Positions 7,799 through 17,305 are shown, numbered from the stretch's first letter. The stretch: 64,000 nucleotides of DNA from CAYJPA01 sp964371945 (GCA_964371945.1 CAYJPA010000001.1:1-64000); one strand, 5' to 3'. The notes: a model not told the origin generated them from the letters alone. Numbers and translations: made by a program.

Positions 7799-8917
7799 AT
7801 GACACTACGGGGCAAGGCGGCGATTCTGGATCAACCAAATGGAACCTTCACGATCGACGAGGCGGATGTGCCGGAGCCGTCCACGGATGGCCTGTTGCTC
7901 CGCCAGGAGCTCTGCGGGATCTGCGCGACCGACGCGTATATGGCCCGCGGCCATCTCCCCGGCGTCACCTTTCCCCTTGTGCTCGGTCACGAAGCGGTCG
8001 GCACGGTCGAGCAGCTCGGCGCGAACGTGACCGAGGACTCGACCGGTCGTCCGCTCGCGGCGGGCGACCGGGTCTACATCGCACCCGGCATCTCCTGCCG
8101 GACGTGCGTCTATTGCGCCGTGTATCGTCAACCGACACTCTGTCTCAAACGGCGCGGATATGGCTTCCGGCCGGTCAAAGATCAACCGCCGCATTTCCAG
8201 GGCGGGTTCTCGCAGTTCATGAGCATCATTCCGGGAACGACCTTTCTCAAGATGGAGACCGACGCCAAAACAGCGGTTGTGCTGGAACCGCTCACGATCG
8301 GAATCCACCAGGTTGAGCGGGCGCGGATTCCGTTCGGCGCCACGGTCGTGATCCAGGGCGCCGGGGCGATCGGGATCGTTACGCTGATCGCGGCCAAAGA
8401 AGCAGGTGCGCTCCGGGTGATCGTTGTCGGTGCACCGCGGTCTCGACTGGACCTTGCCAAGGAATACGGCGCCGATGTGGTTGTCAATATCGAGCAGACT
8501 CCCGATGCCGCCGAACGGATACGCGTCGTGCGAGCTGAAACACCGGGCGGATATGGCGCAGATGTGGTGTTCGAATGCGCCGGTGTTCCCGCCGCGATTC
8601 CGGAGGGACTGGAGATGCTGCGTCGCGGCGGCACATTCGTCGAAGCGGGCCACTACACCGACCACGGCGATATCGCGATCAACCCCTTCCGCCACCTAGT
8701 GCACAAGCAGATCACGCTGGTCGGCGCTTGGGCGGCGGATGTACCGCACTTTGTGATGGGTCGCGGCCTGATCGAATCCGGGAAATACCGATTCGCCGAT
8801 CTGGTGTCGCACACGGTTGGTTTGGATCGATTGGCAGACGGGATCGCAACGATCGGAGGAACCTACCGGCTGGACGGCGAGGAGATTCGCAAAGTCGCGG
8901 TCGCGGCACACGCGTAG
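7799..8917 (+). CDS. Zinc-dependent medium-chain alcohol/polyol dehydrogenase
   Basis: Cytoplasmic NAD(P)-dependent MDR-family dehydrogenase, 372 aa. Catalytic zinc ligands are visible as Cys42 (CGICATD) and His64-Glu65 (LGHEAVG). A structural-zinc lobe is present with Cys100, Cys103, Cys106 and Cys115. The Rossmann motif reads VVIQGAGAIGIV near residue 190. The family includes sorbitol, threonine and tetritol dehydrogenases, so the substrate cannot be fixed. It follows the LacI gene and the tiny gene on the same strand, so it may oxidise a sugar or polyol released by the arabinoside system. ATG 7799 is preceded by GGGG about 6 nt upstream. Confidence 0.88.
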   Translation: MTLRGKAAILDQPNGTFTIDEADVPEPSTDGLLLRQELCGICATDAYMARGHLPGVTFPLVLGHEAVGTVEQLGANVTEDSTGRPLAAGDRVYIAPGISCRTCVYCAVYRQPTLCLKRRGYGFRPVKDQPPHFQGGFSQFMSIIPGTTFLKMETDAKTAVVLEPLTIGIHQVERARIPFGATVVIQGAGAIGIVTLIAAKEAGALRVIVVGAPRSRLDLAKEYGADVVVNIEQTPDAAERIRVVRAETPGGYGADVVFECAGVPAAIPEGLEMLRRGGTFVEAGHYTDHGDIAINPFRHLVHKQITLVGAWAADVPHFVMGRGLIESGKYRFADLVSHTVGLDRLADGIATIGGTYRLDGEEIRKVAVAAHA

Positions 8918-9062
8918 GGGGCGCACCGAACGAAGCACATCCTCGGCGGATGACCGATGTGACAGTCATCAGAGCTTCGGAGCGAGGGCGAGAACGACGC
9001 GCCGCCGTCACGGCAGGCGGCATGCAAGCATTACGCTAATTGAGTAACAACAGCCTTGCTAC

Positions 9063-9082
9063 GGCAGACACACGGGTCTGCC
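9063..9082. terminator. Hairpin between convergent genes
   Basis: GGCAGAC (9063-9069) and GTCTGCC (9076-9082) form a perfect 7-bp stem with a 6-nt loop in the gap between the plus-strand dehydrogenase and the minus-strand SWIM gene. There is no T-tract on either side, so it is a weak candidate for a bidirectional terminator. The rest of 8918-9186 shows nothing else recognisable. Confidence 0.35.
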
Positions 9083-9186
9083 TCGGGCCCAAGCAACGAC
9101 GACTCAGTTGTCGATCCCAAGCTCGCCCGTAGTCCGACTCATGTTTGGCGACTGACGGCTAGCAGCCGGCAGCCGGCCTTCGACTT

Positions 9187-10848
9187 CTATGTCAACCCAG
9201 CCTTGTTGAGCTCATCCTGAAGCGCTCGCAGCTTTGAATGGCCGGCGCGGAGTTTACCAATCAGCGTTTTCCACTCTTCTGCGCGGCCATTGGCCTCAAG
9301 CACCACCTTGATCGCCGCGAGATGCGGCACGGCTAGCTGATAATTGTCGCGGCTTTTATAGCCGATGAGGCGGTCGGCGATTCGTCGACGAATCTGGATC
9401 GCTTCCTCTGGAAATTCACGCTCCGCGAGTTTCGCGACCTGTTCTTCGTACTGATGAAAACCGTAGTTCCAGATCGATCCACCGCCGGATCGTGCGTTCT
9501 CCCTGTGGCTCTTCAGAAGTCTCAACGCCTCGCGCGCGTTTCCTTCGTTCAGGTAAATCTGCATTTCGGTTCCAATAAGGCCCTTTTCCGTGAGGATCTT
9601 TAGCGCGGACTCGCGGACTAGTGGCCGCCGGTCCGGGTCAATTCCTGGTTGGATTGCGACTCGCTGGAGCTCCAGGTAGTTGGTGAAAACAGGATGGGAT
9701 TTGAACACGCGTATTCGGACATCGAGTGCATCGGTCAACCGTGCACACCGTTCATAGGCGTTCGCGAGCCAGTCCATATATGCGATGTCCTGACGTTGAT
9801 CTTTCCCTTCTGTTTCCCAGAGTCGTTCATCGATGAACCGAATTGCGCGATCGAGTCCGTCGTCGCCGGTTCCACATAGCTGATTAGCGAAGCTCAATGC
9901 CGCGGCGGGATCGGTCAATTTTCGGGCGGCGACCAAGATTGCCTCGTCAGTGCGACCCTGCCGGACAAGAAAGAGAGCCTGGTCCCACCAGAGCTTGGCT
10001 CTTGTGATCAGATCGAGCACCTCGGATTCACGTAAGCCGTCCGGCCCATTGAGAGCTATCCCAAATTCGATCGCGGTGCGGCGCCTCCATGCTTCAGACG
10101 CGTCGGATTCCACTTCGGCGCGCCATAGACCTTCCAATTTTTCGCGCTCTTCACTCGTGATCGCAGCTGCGATTGCGTCCGTGTAATCGGGTCCCGAAAG
10201 TTCAAGCTCGCGGTCCCCGGAAGTCGCCGCGGCAAGCAGCCCATCAGCCTCCCAATGTCCATGCCCGGTGAATATCCATATCTCGAAGAGCGCCTCGAGC
10301 AATTGCGTTCGAAAAGCGGGATCAAATTGATCAGTCGCGGACATGCTTGCCTGCCGTTCCAGACCGCGAACCAAGCCGCGCGCGGAGGCGAGGATTTGCC
10401 GGTAAACGGCCTCGTTTTTGTTCGAATCATTGAACCTGTCTATGCCGATCCACGCGACTTCTGCGAACACGGCGGCCGCGTCCGCATGTCGATCCGCCTG
10501 TTCGTGTAGCTCTGCTATCCCGACTGCCTCGGCAAACGCGTCGTCGACATCACTGGATGCGCGTTCGTCACGAAGATATTCCTCGAGGCTGCTAAGGGGG
10601 CCCGTGTCCCAATCGTCGTCCCATTCACCCTCGTCTTCATCGTCGGCAATAGCGTCGAGCGCGTCATTCAACCTCTTCCGGATGTACTTGACTGAAACGG
10701 TCCGGTTTGGGGCTTCGCCGGATCGAGTCTCCTGGACAGTCAACGGTGGTTCCGAGGTCATCTTCTCGATTACGAGCTCGAGCATTGGTTCGAGGGCGAT
10801 AAGTTTCTGGATGATCCCGATCAGCTCATCGCGATTGCGGCCGGCCAA
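9187..10848 (-). CDS. C-terminal part of a SWIM zinc-finger protein (frame-shifted from the N-terminal part)
   Basis: Frame of 553 aa opening at a TTG (LAGRNRDELIGIIQKLI). It is mostly alpha-helical with an acidic stretch (DDEDEGEWDDDW near residue 95) and TPR-like or HEAT-like helical pairs, and no catalytic motif is visible. The reading frame continues upstream without a stop as PVDEALAGRNRDEL, and this joins naturally to the end of the overlapping SWIM frame if one G is added to GGGG at 10861-10864. SWIM proteins with a long helical C-terminal region are normally one polypeptide, so this is probably the back half of a single protein of about 675 aa. Independent translation from the TTG is possible but no convincing ribosome-binding site is seen. 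Function unknown. Confidence 0.65.
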   Translation of the reverse strand: MAGRNRDELIGIIQKLIALEPMLELVIEKMTSEPPLTVQETRSGEAPNRTVSVKYIRKRLNDALDAIADDEDEGEWDDDWDTGPLSSLEEYLRDERASSDVDDAFAEAVGIAELHEQADRHADAAAVFAEVAWIGIDRFNDSNKNEAVYRQILASARGLVRGLERQASMSATDQFDPAFRTQLLEALFEIWIFTGHGHWEADGLLAAATSGDRELELSGPDYTDAIAAAITSEEREKLEGLWRAEVESDASEAWRRRTAIEFGIALNGPDGLRESEVLDLITRAKLWWDQALFLVRQGRTDEAILVAARKLTDPAAALSFANQLCGTGDDGLDRAIRFIDERLWETEGKDQRQDIAYMDWLANAYERCARLTDALDVRIRVFKSHPVFTNYLELQRVAIQPGIDPDRRPLVRESALKILTEKGLIGTEMQIYLNEGNAREALRLLKSHRENARSGGGSIWNYGFHQYEEQVAKLAEREFPEEAIQIRRRIADRLIGYKSRDNYQLAVPHLAAIKVVLEANGRAEEWKTLIGKLRAGHSKLRALQDELNKAGLT

Positions 10849-11186
10849 CGCTTCGTCAACGGGGCGGCGATGTCGAAGGACTCAGGCGTTTCCACCCAGG
10901 TCAACAGCATCGCGACAAGGTGCTTGCAGAAGTAGCCCAACGGGCAGGAGCAGAACCAGTCCGCGATCTTGTCTGGGCTGCTCATGGACAGCGTCGCACG
11001 CACCTCGTATGGACCGCCGCTCGATCCAGAGCAAAGCGCGGAGAGCGTGGAACCCCGGCGGATAGTTCGCTCAATCATGTGGCCGCGGCGATACCCTTGT
11101 CCGCGACTGAAACTCGCAGGGTCGCTCAGTTTCTGGATATCCGCGGTTGTCAGGACCGGCAACCTGGATGTTTCGGGCTGAGCCAA
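10821..11186 (-). CDS. SWIM zinc-finger domain protein (N-terminal part)
   Basis: Encodes a SWIM zinc finger, a nucleic-acid or protein-binding module with the pattern CxCx(n)CxH. Here it reads CSCPLGYFCKH, preceded by the family-typical ADIQKLSDPASFSRGQGYRRG. I choose TTG 11186 as start because AGGAG lies 7 nt upstream, whereas the frame's first Met at 11240 has none. It overlaps the downstream 553-aa frame by 28 nt in a different phase. One missing base in the GGGG run at 10861-10864 would explain the split. Role unknown; many such proteins act in DNA transactions. Confidence 0.7.
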   Translation of the reverse strand: MAQPETSRLPVLTTADIQKLSDPASFSRGQGYRRGHMIERTIRRGSTLSALCSGSSGGPYEVRATLSMSSPDKIADWFCSCPLGYFCKHLVAMLLTWVETPESFDIAAPLTKRWPAAIAMS

Positions 11187-11481
11187 GGCACGCTCCTTTC
11201 CGGTTGCGTTGCTGAATGGGCAGAATCCCGCCGACTTCACGATGTTATATCTCTTGATCGTTGGTTTTTGGCCTCACGGTAAAACGGCGGACGCGATTTT
11301 GTGGTCGAATTAGCATAGCGGGCACGAGGCGCTCCGCCGCACTCACTTGCCCGGCCGCGAAGAAGCGGCAACGGACGCAGGGTCCTCCGATTCCGCGAAC
11401 GGAATGAAAATGGGTCGTACGCAACCTGGCAATAGTCAGATGTTCGAGTTGTGCGAAAAGTCAACATGAAAAGGTAGATCG

Positions 11482-12621
11482 ATGACTGCAACTGCAAATA
11501 CGTTGGCGCCCAAACAGAGAGGCATCCAGCGAAGCGCGCGCGCCAAGAGCGTGATCCTGATGATCGGCGACGGAATGGGGCCCGTTCAGCGTCAGGCGGC
11601 AAGGCTGAATAACGGCCGCCATGGCCTTGTCATGGACTCGTTGCCCGTTTCCGGAACCGTCGGCACCAGCTGCGCGGATCCCGACGCCCTCGTGACAGAC
11701 TCGGCGGCCGCTGCTACTGCATTGGCGACCGGAACCAAGACCTTCAATGGTGTGATCAGCATGGATCCTTACGGCATAACCGTATCAACCATTTTGGAGC
11801 TTGCGAAGCGCTCCGGCAAAGCAGCCGGTTTGGTGACGACTTGCCAGGTGACCGACGCCACACCCGCTGCATTTGGCGCGCACGTGCCGGAACGGGGCGA
11901 CCACAGCGAGATCGCCCGCCAATTTATCGAAGAAGCGGGAGTCGACGTCATTCTGGGCGGCGGCGCCGATTGGTGGCATCCCGCGGGCGCCGCCCGGCTG
12001 TTCCCGTCACACCCGTTGGACGATCCAGCCGCCGCGGGCCTGAGCCGCCACGGGGACCTTCTTGAGCGAGCGCGAGACCACGGCTACGCGACAGTACTTG
12101 ATCTGGACGACCTGCGTGGCAATTCCGGCCGCAAGCTCCTTGGATTGCTCGCAAATCAGGAAATGTTTCGCCAGAGTCCGGAGGGGCAGGGCGATCATTA
12201 CGATCCGCCGATGACACTCGAGGAACTGACCTCGCTCGCGATTCGCACCTTGTCGCGTCACTCCGAGGGATTCTTTCTGATGGTTGAAGAAGCGGCGATC
12301 GACCGGATGGGCCACTACAACAACGCCCGGTTGGCGATCAAAGCGGTGCATGAGCTCGATCGCGCGGTCGCGGTGGCGAAGGGCTACGCGGAGAACGACG
12401 CCGAAACCTTGTTGATCGTAACCGCCGATCACGAATGCGGCGGTCTGGGCATCGATGATGAGCAGATCCATCTGGAGCTGCGCTACCGCTGGGAAACAAC
12501 TGGTCACACCGCAACCAACGTTCCCCTCAACGCGATGGGACCGGGTTCAAACGAGCTCTCCGGCGAATTCGAGAACACCCACGTCTTCGCGGCCATGGCC
12601 GCGGCCATGGGTTTGAACTGA
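11482..12621 (+). CDS. Alkaline phosphatase family protein
   Basis: Metal-dependent phosphomonoesterase of the PhoA superfamily, 379 aa. The metal-binding Asp lies in MIGDGMG (Asp30). The nucleophile motif is VTDSAAAATALATGTKT (Ser74). The second metal cluster is VTADHECGGLG near residue 315, and a further His is in ETTGHTATNVP. No signal peptide is evident: the N-terminus is polar and the hydrophobic VILMI is part of the fold. It therefore may act inside the cell or be exported in a way not visible here. It is a single gene convergent with the acyl-CoA carboxylase operon. Phosphate regulation was not assessed. Confidence 0.88.
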   Translation: MTATANTLAPKQRGIQRSARAKSVILMIGDGMGPVQRQAARLNNGRHGLVMDSLPVSGTVGTSCADPDALVTDSAAAATALATGTKTFNGVISMDPYGITVSTILELAKRSGKAAGLVTTCQVTDATPAAFGAHVPERGDHSEIARQFIEEAGVDVILGGGADWWHPAGAARLFPSHPLDDPAAAGLSRHGDLLERARDHGYATVLDLDDLRGNSGRKLLGLLANQEMFRQSPEGQGDHYDPPMTLEELTSLAIRTLSRHSEGFFLMVEEAAIDRMGHYNNARLAIKAVHELDRAVAVAKGYAENDAETLLIVTADHECGGLGIDDEQIHLELRYRWETTGHTATNVPLNAMGPGSNELSGEFENTHVFAAMAAAMGLN

Positions 12622-12665
12622 GGCACTTCAAGTTCAAGATATTTAACGGGGACGGTAATTTGTAG

Positions 12666-12685
12666 GGGCGATTCTCGAATCGCCC
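12666..12685. repeat. Short perfect hairpin between convergent genes
   Basis: GGGCGATTC and GAATCGCCC pair perfectly around a TC loop in the 183-bp gap between alkaline phosphatase and the biotin carboxylase gene. It resembles dispersed intergenic hairpins seen in many genomes. No T-run follows it, so a terminator role is uncertain. Confidence 0.5.
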
Positions 12686-12804
12686 AATGTCAATACCGCT
12701 CCGGTGATTCGGGATCGAACTCCACCGAGATTGATCTATTTTGACGCCGCTTGATGCTGCCGGGCGGTTCCCGAACCATACATGTTGCTTGCGATCAAAT
12801 GGTA

Positions 12805-14751
12805 TCAGTCGATCTTGAGGGTGATCATCACCTGATCGGAGTCGACTTGATCGTCGACTTTGCATGAAATGGACTCGACGAGTCCCGCGGCTGGCGCTTC
12901 GCAGATCATCTCGATCTTCATTGCGGTCAGCGTCACCAGCGATTGACCTTGGAGAACCTGGTCGCCCACCGCAACGTGAACGCCCAGCACCTTCGACGGC
13001 AACGGCGCGCGAATCCGGCCGTCGTGCGCTCGCCGGTGTTTGGCCGTTTCCTTGGCCGGTTTCGCTCCATGCCGCACGATCCAGCGGCCGCCATGACCGC
13101 TCACCTCGAGTGACCCATTTCGTTCGACAACCGCGACCCTCATGACCGAATCGCCGGCCAGGACGGTCCAGATCCCATTTGAACCTCGCCACCAGCGGAA
13201 ACTTACGGTGATACCGCAACTATCAGCATTCCAGCCATCGGTCATACGAGCAACAGCGATTGATTCCTCCCAGTCGTCGCCGTGAAGCACGATTGGGGCC
13301 CGGCCGGCAAATCGGAACGGTCCAATCGCCGGCCATGGATCGGTCGCGCTCTTCTGACCGCCTTCGAGCGTGTGCGCAAGAGCGCCGAGCAGCGAGGGCA
13401 GTCGATCCGGTAACTCGGGCTCGACTTCAGACGCGGTACGAGTCGTCGCATGTCCTGACCGAACCGTGTCGTAGTCCAGAAGGTTCCTGAGCCAGGGCAG
13501 GTTGGTCGGTATTCCAGCGACCACGGTCTCAAGTAGCGAGACCTCCAGGGCCGCAAGGGCCGCCGATCGATCCGAACCATGCGCGATAAGCTTCGCGATG
13601 AGCGGATCATATGCATTTGGAATCGTGTCGCCGGTTTCGTAACCCGCGTCGATGCGGAGATCGGGCCGCGACGGCCATGAGACCGCGGTCAGCGCTCCAG
13701 CTACCGGAAAAAAGCCGTTCCATGGGTCTTCCGCGTAGACCCGGGCTTCGATCGCATGTCCGCGCGGCTCGGGAGTGGCATTGAGTGGCAGAGAACCACC
13801 CGCCGCGATCGTGAGCTGCCATTCGACCAGATCGATTCCGGTCACCAGTTCGGTCACCGGGTGCTCTACCTGGATTCTGGGATTGACCTCGAGGAATGCG
13901 AGCGTTCCATCCGCTCCGAGCAGGAATTCACAAGTCGCGATGCCGCGCAAACCGGTCGCTTCTCCGATTCGCTCCGCATATCCGTGCAGTCGTCGTCGCA
14001 GTTCTAGATCGATGTGAGGAGCGGGCGCCTCTTCGATCACCTTTTGGTGACGCCGCTGCACTGAGCAGTCGCGGTCACCGAGCGCCAACGTCCTGATCCC
14101 ATCACCGGCAACCTGAACCTCGACATGTCTCGGATCGATTAATTCCCGTTCGAGGTAGACGACATTGCCGGCGCCGGAGGATGCGCTTTCGCGGCGCGAT
14201 GCATGAACGGCTTCGAGCAGCCCGGTTTCTTCGGCGACTCGCCTGAGTCCACGACCACCTCCGGCACCGGCAGGTTTGACAAGCAGCGGATATCCTACCT
14301 CTGAAGCAACTTCTAGCCAGCTTACGGTATTATCGGAGAGCGACCGGCTTGCCGGCAGGACGGGTACACCAACGTCTGCTGCTGCCTGCCTTGTCGCGAG
14401 TTTGTCGCCGCAGAGCAATAGCGTCGCCGGCGCCGGCCCGACGAACACGATGCCGGCTTCTTCACAGGCCCCGGCCAACGAGGCTCGCTCGCTGAGGAAG
14501 CCGTAGCCCGGATGCAGGAAATCCGCGCCTGCCCGACCGGCGGCGGCGATCACAAGCGCGACATCGAGCTCAGACCCGGCCGCTCCGGCGATCTCCACCC
14601 GTCCGACCTGCCGCGCGGCGAAGCCGTCGCGGTCGGACTCGCCGAGGAGTAGAATCGGGATCGCGCCGAGGCGCTGGCAGGTCGCGGCGATGCGTACCGC
14701 GATCTCACCGCGGTTCGCGATCGCGACGCGTTTGCCCGCTATGAGGCTCAT
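12805..14751 (-). CDS. liuD: Acyl-CoA carboxylase alpha subunit (biotin carboxylase plus BCCP)
   Basis: ATP-dependent biotin carboxylase with a C-terminal biotin carrier domain, most likely the alpha chain of methylcrotonyl-CoA carboxylase. N-terminal GKRVAIANRGEIAVRI, ATP-grasp motif KPAGAGGGRGLRRV, EVNPRIQVEHPVTE and the RHVEVQV strand are all present. The carrier domain ends with TAMKIEMI, whose Lys (about residue 612) is the biotin site. Start ATG 14751 overlaps the hydratase stop as ATGA and is preferred over the ATG 15 nt earlier. It lies in the order beta-hydratase-alpha typical of leucine degradation clusters. A role in another branched acyl-CoA pathway cannot be excluded. Confidence 0.9.
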   Translation of the reverse strand: MSLIAGKRVAIANRGEIAVRIAATCQRLGAIPILLLGESDRDGFAARQVGRVEIAGAAGSELDVALVIAAAGRAGADFLHPGYGFLSERASLAGACEEAGIVFVGPAPATLLLCGDKLATRQAAADVGVPVLPASRSLSDNTVSWLEVASEVGYPLLVKPAGAGGGRGLRRVAEETGLLEAVHASRRESASSGAGNVVYLERELIDPRHVEVQVAGDGIRTLALGDRDCSVQRRHQKVIEEAPAPHIDLELRRRLHGYAERIGEATGLRGIATCEFLLGADGTLAFLEVNPRIQVEHPVTELVTGIDLVEWQLTIAAGGSLPLNATPEPRGHAIEARVYAEDPWNGFFPVAGALTAVSWPSRPDLRIDAGYETGDTIPNAYDPLIAKLIAHGSDRSAALAALEVSLLETVVAGIPTNLPWLRNLLDYDTVRSGHATTRTASEVEPELPDRLPSLLGALAHTLEGGQKSATDPWPAIGPFRFAGRAPIVLHGDDWEESIAVARMTDGWNADSCGITVSFRWWRGSNGIWTVLAGDSVMRVAVVERNGSLEVSGHGGRWIVRHGAKPAKETAKHRRAHDGRIRAPLPSKVLGVHVAVGDQVLQGQSLVTLTAMKIEMICEAPAAGLVESISCKVDDQVDSDQVMITLKID

Positions 14752-15569
14752 TGAGACTTCGCCCATGAAGGCGACCGCTTTTCGAGAAACGCGTGCAATC
14801 CCTCTTGCGCCTCTTCGCTGCCCAATCGTTCTTCAAGAAGTTTCGCTGTCGCCCGCCGCACCGCAACCGGGTCTGGATTTGACAGAAGGAGCGGGAGTCG
14901 CTTGATCCCGGCTAGCGCGCCCGGAGCACAACGCAGCAGATCCGCAATTGCCTGATTGATCGCCGCGTCGAGCTCGTCCGCCGGAACCACCCGTTGGAGC
15001 AATCCGATTCGAAGGGCGTCATCAATACCAAACGGTGCCGCGAGCAGCATCCGGACTTTCGTTTCGCGTTCGCCGAGCGCTGCGAATACATATGGCGAGA
15101 TGACGGCCGGAATCAGGCCTAAACGGGCTTCGCTCAACGAAAACGAAGCGTCCTCGGATGCGATCGCGATATCGGCAGCGCACACGAGTCCAAACCCGCC
15201 GCCGTAAGCTGCTCCCTGAACTCTGGCGATGATCGGCGCCGGACAGTCGACCATCGCGGCCAAAAGCGTCGCCAGGGTTTCCGCATCGACGCTCGCTCGA
15301 CCGGCTTTGGCGCTCTCCGCGTATTCGGCGATATCGCCGCCCGCGCAAAACGTAGGACCATCGCCGGTGAGAACAACCACGCGCGTTGCGGTTGTTTCCG
15401 GGATTTTCGTAAAGACCTGCAGAAGTGCGGAGACCAATTGCCGCGAGAGCGCATTTCGGCGCTCCAGACGAGTAAGTGTGAGACGTAGCACTGCGCCGTC
15501 CTGATCGATTTTCAGAACGCTTTCCGCATCGCAGATTGTCGTATTCGAGATCACCATCGCACGTTCCAT
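14748..15569 (-). CDS. liuC: Enoyl-CoA hydratase, methylglutaconyl-CoA hydratase-like
   Basis: Crotonase-fold hydratase of about 273 aa. The oxyanion-hole segments are LERRNALSRQL and GAAYGGGFGLVCAADIAIA. The catalytic region SEARLGLIPAVISPYV resembles methylglutaconyl-CoA hydratases (LiuC). The frame is open to 15620, but ATG 15569 lies 7 nt after the upstream stop and matches usual family length. It is sandwiched between the two carboxylase subunit genes and translationally coupled to the alpha subunit through an ATGA overlap. It probably hydrates 3-methylglutaconyl-CoA in leucine catabolism. Crotonases are hard to separate by sequence alone, so the substrate is inferred from context. Confidence 0.85.
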   Translation of the reverse strand: MERAMVISNTTICDAESVLKIDQDGAVLRLTLTRLERRNALSRQLVSALLQVFTKIPETTATRVVVLTGDGPTFCAGGDIAEYAESAKAGRASVDAETLATLLAAMVDCPAPIIARVQGAAYGGGFGLVCAADIAIASEDASFSLSEARLGLIPAVISPYVFAALGERETKVRMLLAAPFGIDDALRIGLLQRVVPADELDAAINQAIADLLRCAPGALAGIKRLPLLLSNPDPVAVRRATAKLLEERLGSEEAQEGLHAFLEKRSPSWAKSQ

Positions 15570-15576
15570 TGTGACT

Positions 15577-17163
15577 TCAGATTCGCAGAACGCCGTAGTC
15601 GGTTGCTGGAATCGGCGCATTGAGTGTCGTCGCTAGCGCGAGTCCGACCACCTGGCGGGTTTGACGGGGATCAATGATTCCATCATCCCAAAGGCGTGCT
15701 GTTGCGTAATAGGGTGACGCCTCTTCCTTATACCTGGCTTCGACCTCTTCGCGGATCGCGGCCTGCTTCTCTTCGTCGATTTCGATCCCGCGCGCCTGCA
15801 TGCTGCTCCGCTGGATTTCGGTCAACACCCCGGCCGCCTGTTCACCGCCCATAACCGCGATCCGGTGGGTCGGCCAAGAGAAGACGAAGCGCGGATCGTA
15901 GGCGCGGCCGCACATCGCGTAGTTCCCGGCTCCGAAACTGGCGCCGATCATCACCGTGATCTTCGGCACCCGCGCGACGGCAACCGCCGCGACCATCTTC
16001 GCGCCGTCGCGGGCGACGCCCTCATGCTCGTAGCGACGCCCGACGATGAAGCCGGTGATGTTCTGAAAGAAGAGCAGCGGAATCCGCTGCTGTGCGCAGA
16101 GCATCACGAAATGCGCGCCTTTGCGAGCGGACTCTGGAAAGAGCACTCCATTGTTCGCGACGATTCCCACGGGAATACCGTAAAGATGCCCGAATCCGCA
16201 AACGAGCGTCGCGCCATAGTCCGCTTTGAACTCTCGGAAACGGCTGCCGTCAAGCACCCTGCGCAGCACTTTGCGGACGTCGTACGCATGGCGCGGATCG
16301 GGCGAGACGATCGAAAGCAGATCTTCAAGGTCCTCTTCCGGCTCCTCGATTGTTTGCCGCCGCCAGGGAAGATCGACCGGCGACGAGCTTGGTCCGCTCA
16401 TCAAATCTCGGGCGAGCGCGAGTGCTTCCAGTTCGTCCTCGGCGATGTAATCGACTACCCCGCTGATCCGGCCGTGGGTGTCGGCGCCGCCGAGCTCCTC
16501 CGCCGAAACTTCTTCGCCGGTTGCGGCTTTCACCAGCGGCGGACCGGCCAGAAAGATCGTGCCGGCGCCACGAACGATCACCGCCTCATCGCACATTGCC
16601 GGCACATACGCTCCACCGGCGGTGCATGAGCCAAGCACAATCGCGACCTGTCGCAACCCGGCCGCCGAGAGCACCGCCTGGTTCCGGAAGATGCGACCGA
16701 AATGCTCCTTGTCCGGAAAAACCTCGCTCTGCAGAGGAAGGAACGCGCCGCCCGAATCGACGAGGTAGAGACACGGCAAGCGATTCGTGAGCGCGATCTC
16801 CTGTGCCCGGAGGTGCTTTTTGACCGTCATCGGGAAATAGGTGCCGCCTTTGACGGTCGGGTCGTTGGCGACGATCACGACCTCGCGGCCGCCGATCCGC
16901 CCGATCCCGGTCACGATCCCGGCGCCCGGGCTGGCGCCGTCGTACATCCCCTCGGCAGCCAGCGGCGAGAGCTCGAGAAAGGCCGACATCGGATCGATCA
17001 CCCGGTCGATCCGCTCCCGCACCGGCAATTTGCCGCGCGCCTTGAGCTTTGCCTGCGCGCTTTCGCCTCCGCCGGCGGCCGCGCGCTGGAGGCGCTCTTG
17101 CAGTTCGACAACGGAAGCTTCGTTGGCTTCCCGCCAGGTGGTTTCGGTGGATGTCGCGGTCAT
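15577..17163 (-). CDS. liuB: Acyl-CoA carboxylase beta subunit (methylcrotonyl-CoA carboxylase type)
   Basis: Carboxyltransferase subunit, 528 aa from ATG 17163, which has GGAGG 7 nt upstream (the frame extends to 17346 only through repeat-rich DNA). Hallmarks of the methylcrotonyl-CoA type are LVDSGGAFLPLQSEVFPDKEHFG, GSCTAGGAYVPAMCDE and FFQNITGFIVGRRYE, followed by GAGNYAMCGRAYDPRF. It transfers carboxybiotin CO2 to the acyl-CoA together with the alpha subunit encoded two genes downstream. It is the first gene of this operon. The DNA just upstream is a GTCGAC-rich repeat followed by an insertion sequence, so its original promoter or upstream gene may have been displaced. Confidence 0.92.
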   Translation of the reverse strand: MTATSTETTWREANEASVVELQERLQRAAAGGGESAQAKLKARGKLPVRERIDRVIDPMSAFLELSPLAAEGMYDGASPGAGIVTGIGRIGGREVVIVANDPTVKGGTYFPMTVKKHLRAQEIALTNRLPCLYLVDSGGAFLPLQSEVFPDKEHFGRIFRNQAVLSAAGLRQVAIVLGSCTAGGAYVPAMCDEAVIVRGAGTIFLAGPPLVKAATGEEVSAEELGGADTHGRISGVVDYIAEDELEALALARDLMSGPSSSPVDLPWRRQTIEEPEEDLEDLLSIVSPDPRHAYDVRKVLRRVLDGSRFREFKADYGATLVCGFGHLYGIPVGIVANNGVLFPESARKGAHFVMLCAQQRIPLLFFQNITGFIVGRRYEHEGVARDGAKMVAAVAVARVPKITVMIGASFGAGNYAMCGRAYDPRFVFSWPTHRIAVMGGEQAAGVLTEIQRSSMQARGIEIDEEKQAAIREEVEARYKEEASPYYATARLWDDGIIDPRQTRQVVGLALATTLNAPIPATDYGVLRI

Positions 17164-17204
17164 GCGCCCTCCTGCGAGGCGTTCGAGTGATCGGCACGAT
17201 ACCG

Positions 17205-17305
17205 GAGAAGAGGCTGTGCGCGCCAGCACATGTTGTCGACGAGTCGACAAGCCGACGAGCCGACGAGACGTCAAATCGACCAGACGACCAGACGACGAGA
17301 CGATA
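17205..17305. repeat. GTCGAC/CGAC-rich low-complexity intergenic repeat
   Basis: A roughly 100-bp stretch built of short CGAC-based units. It includes the palindrome TTGTCGAC-GA-GTCGACAA (17233-17250), repeats of CGACGAG, and tandem CGACCAGA units near 17279-17305. It lies between the carboxylase gene and the IS element. It shares the GTCGAC core with the hairpin at 785-818. No coding function is plausible. Confidence 0.6.
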
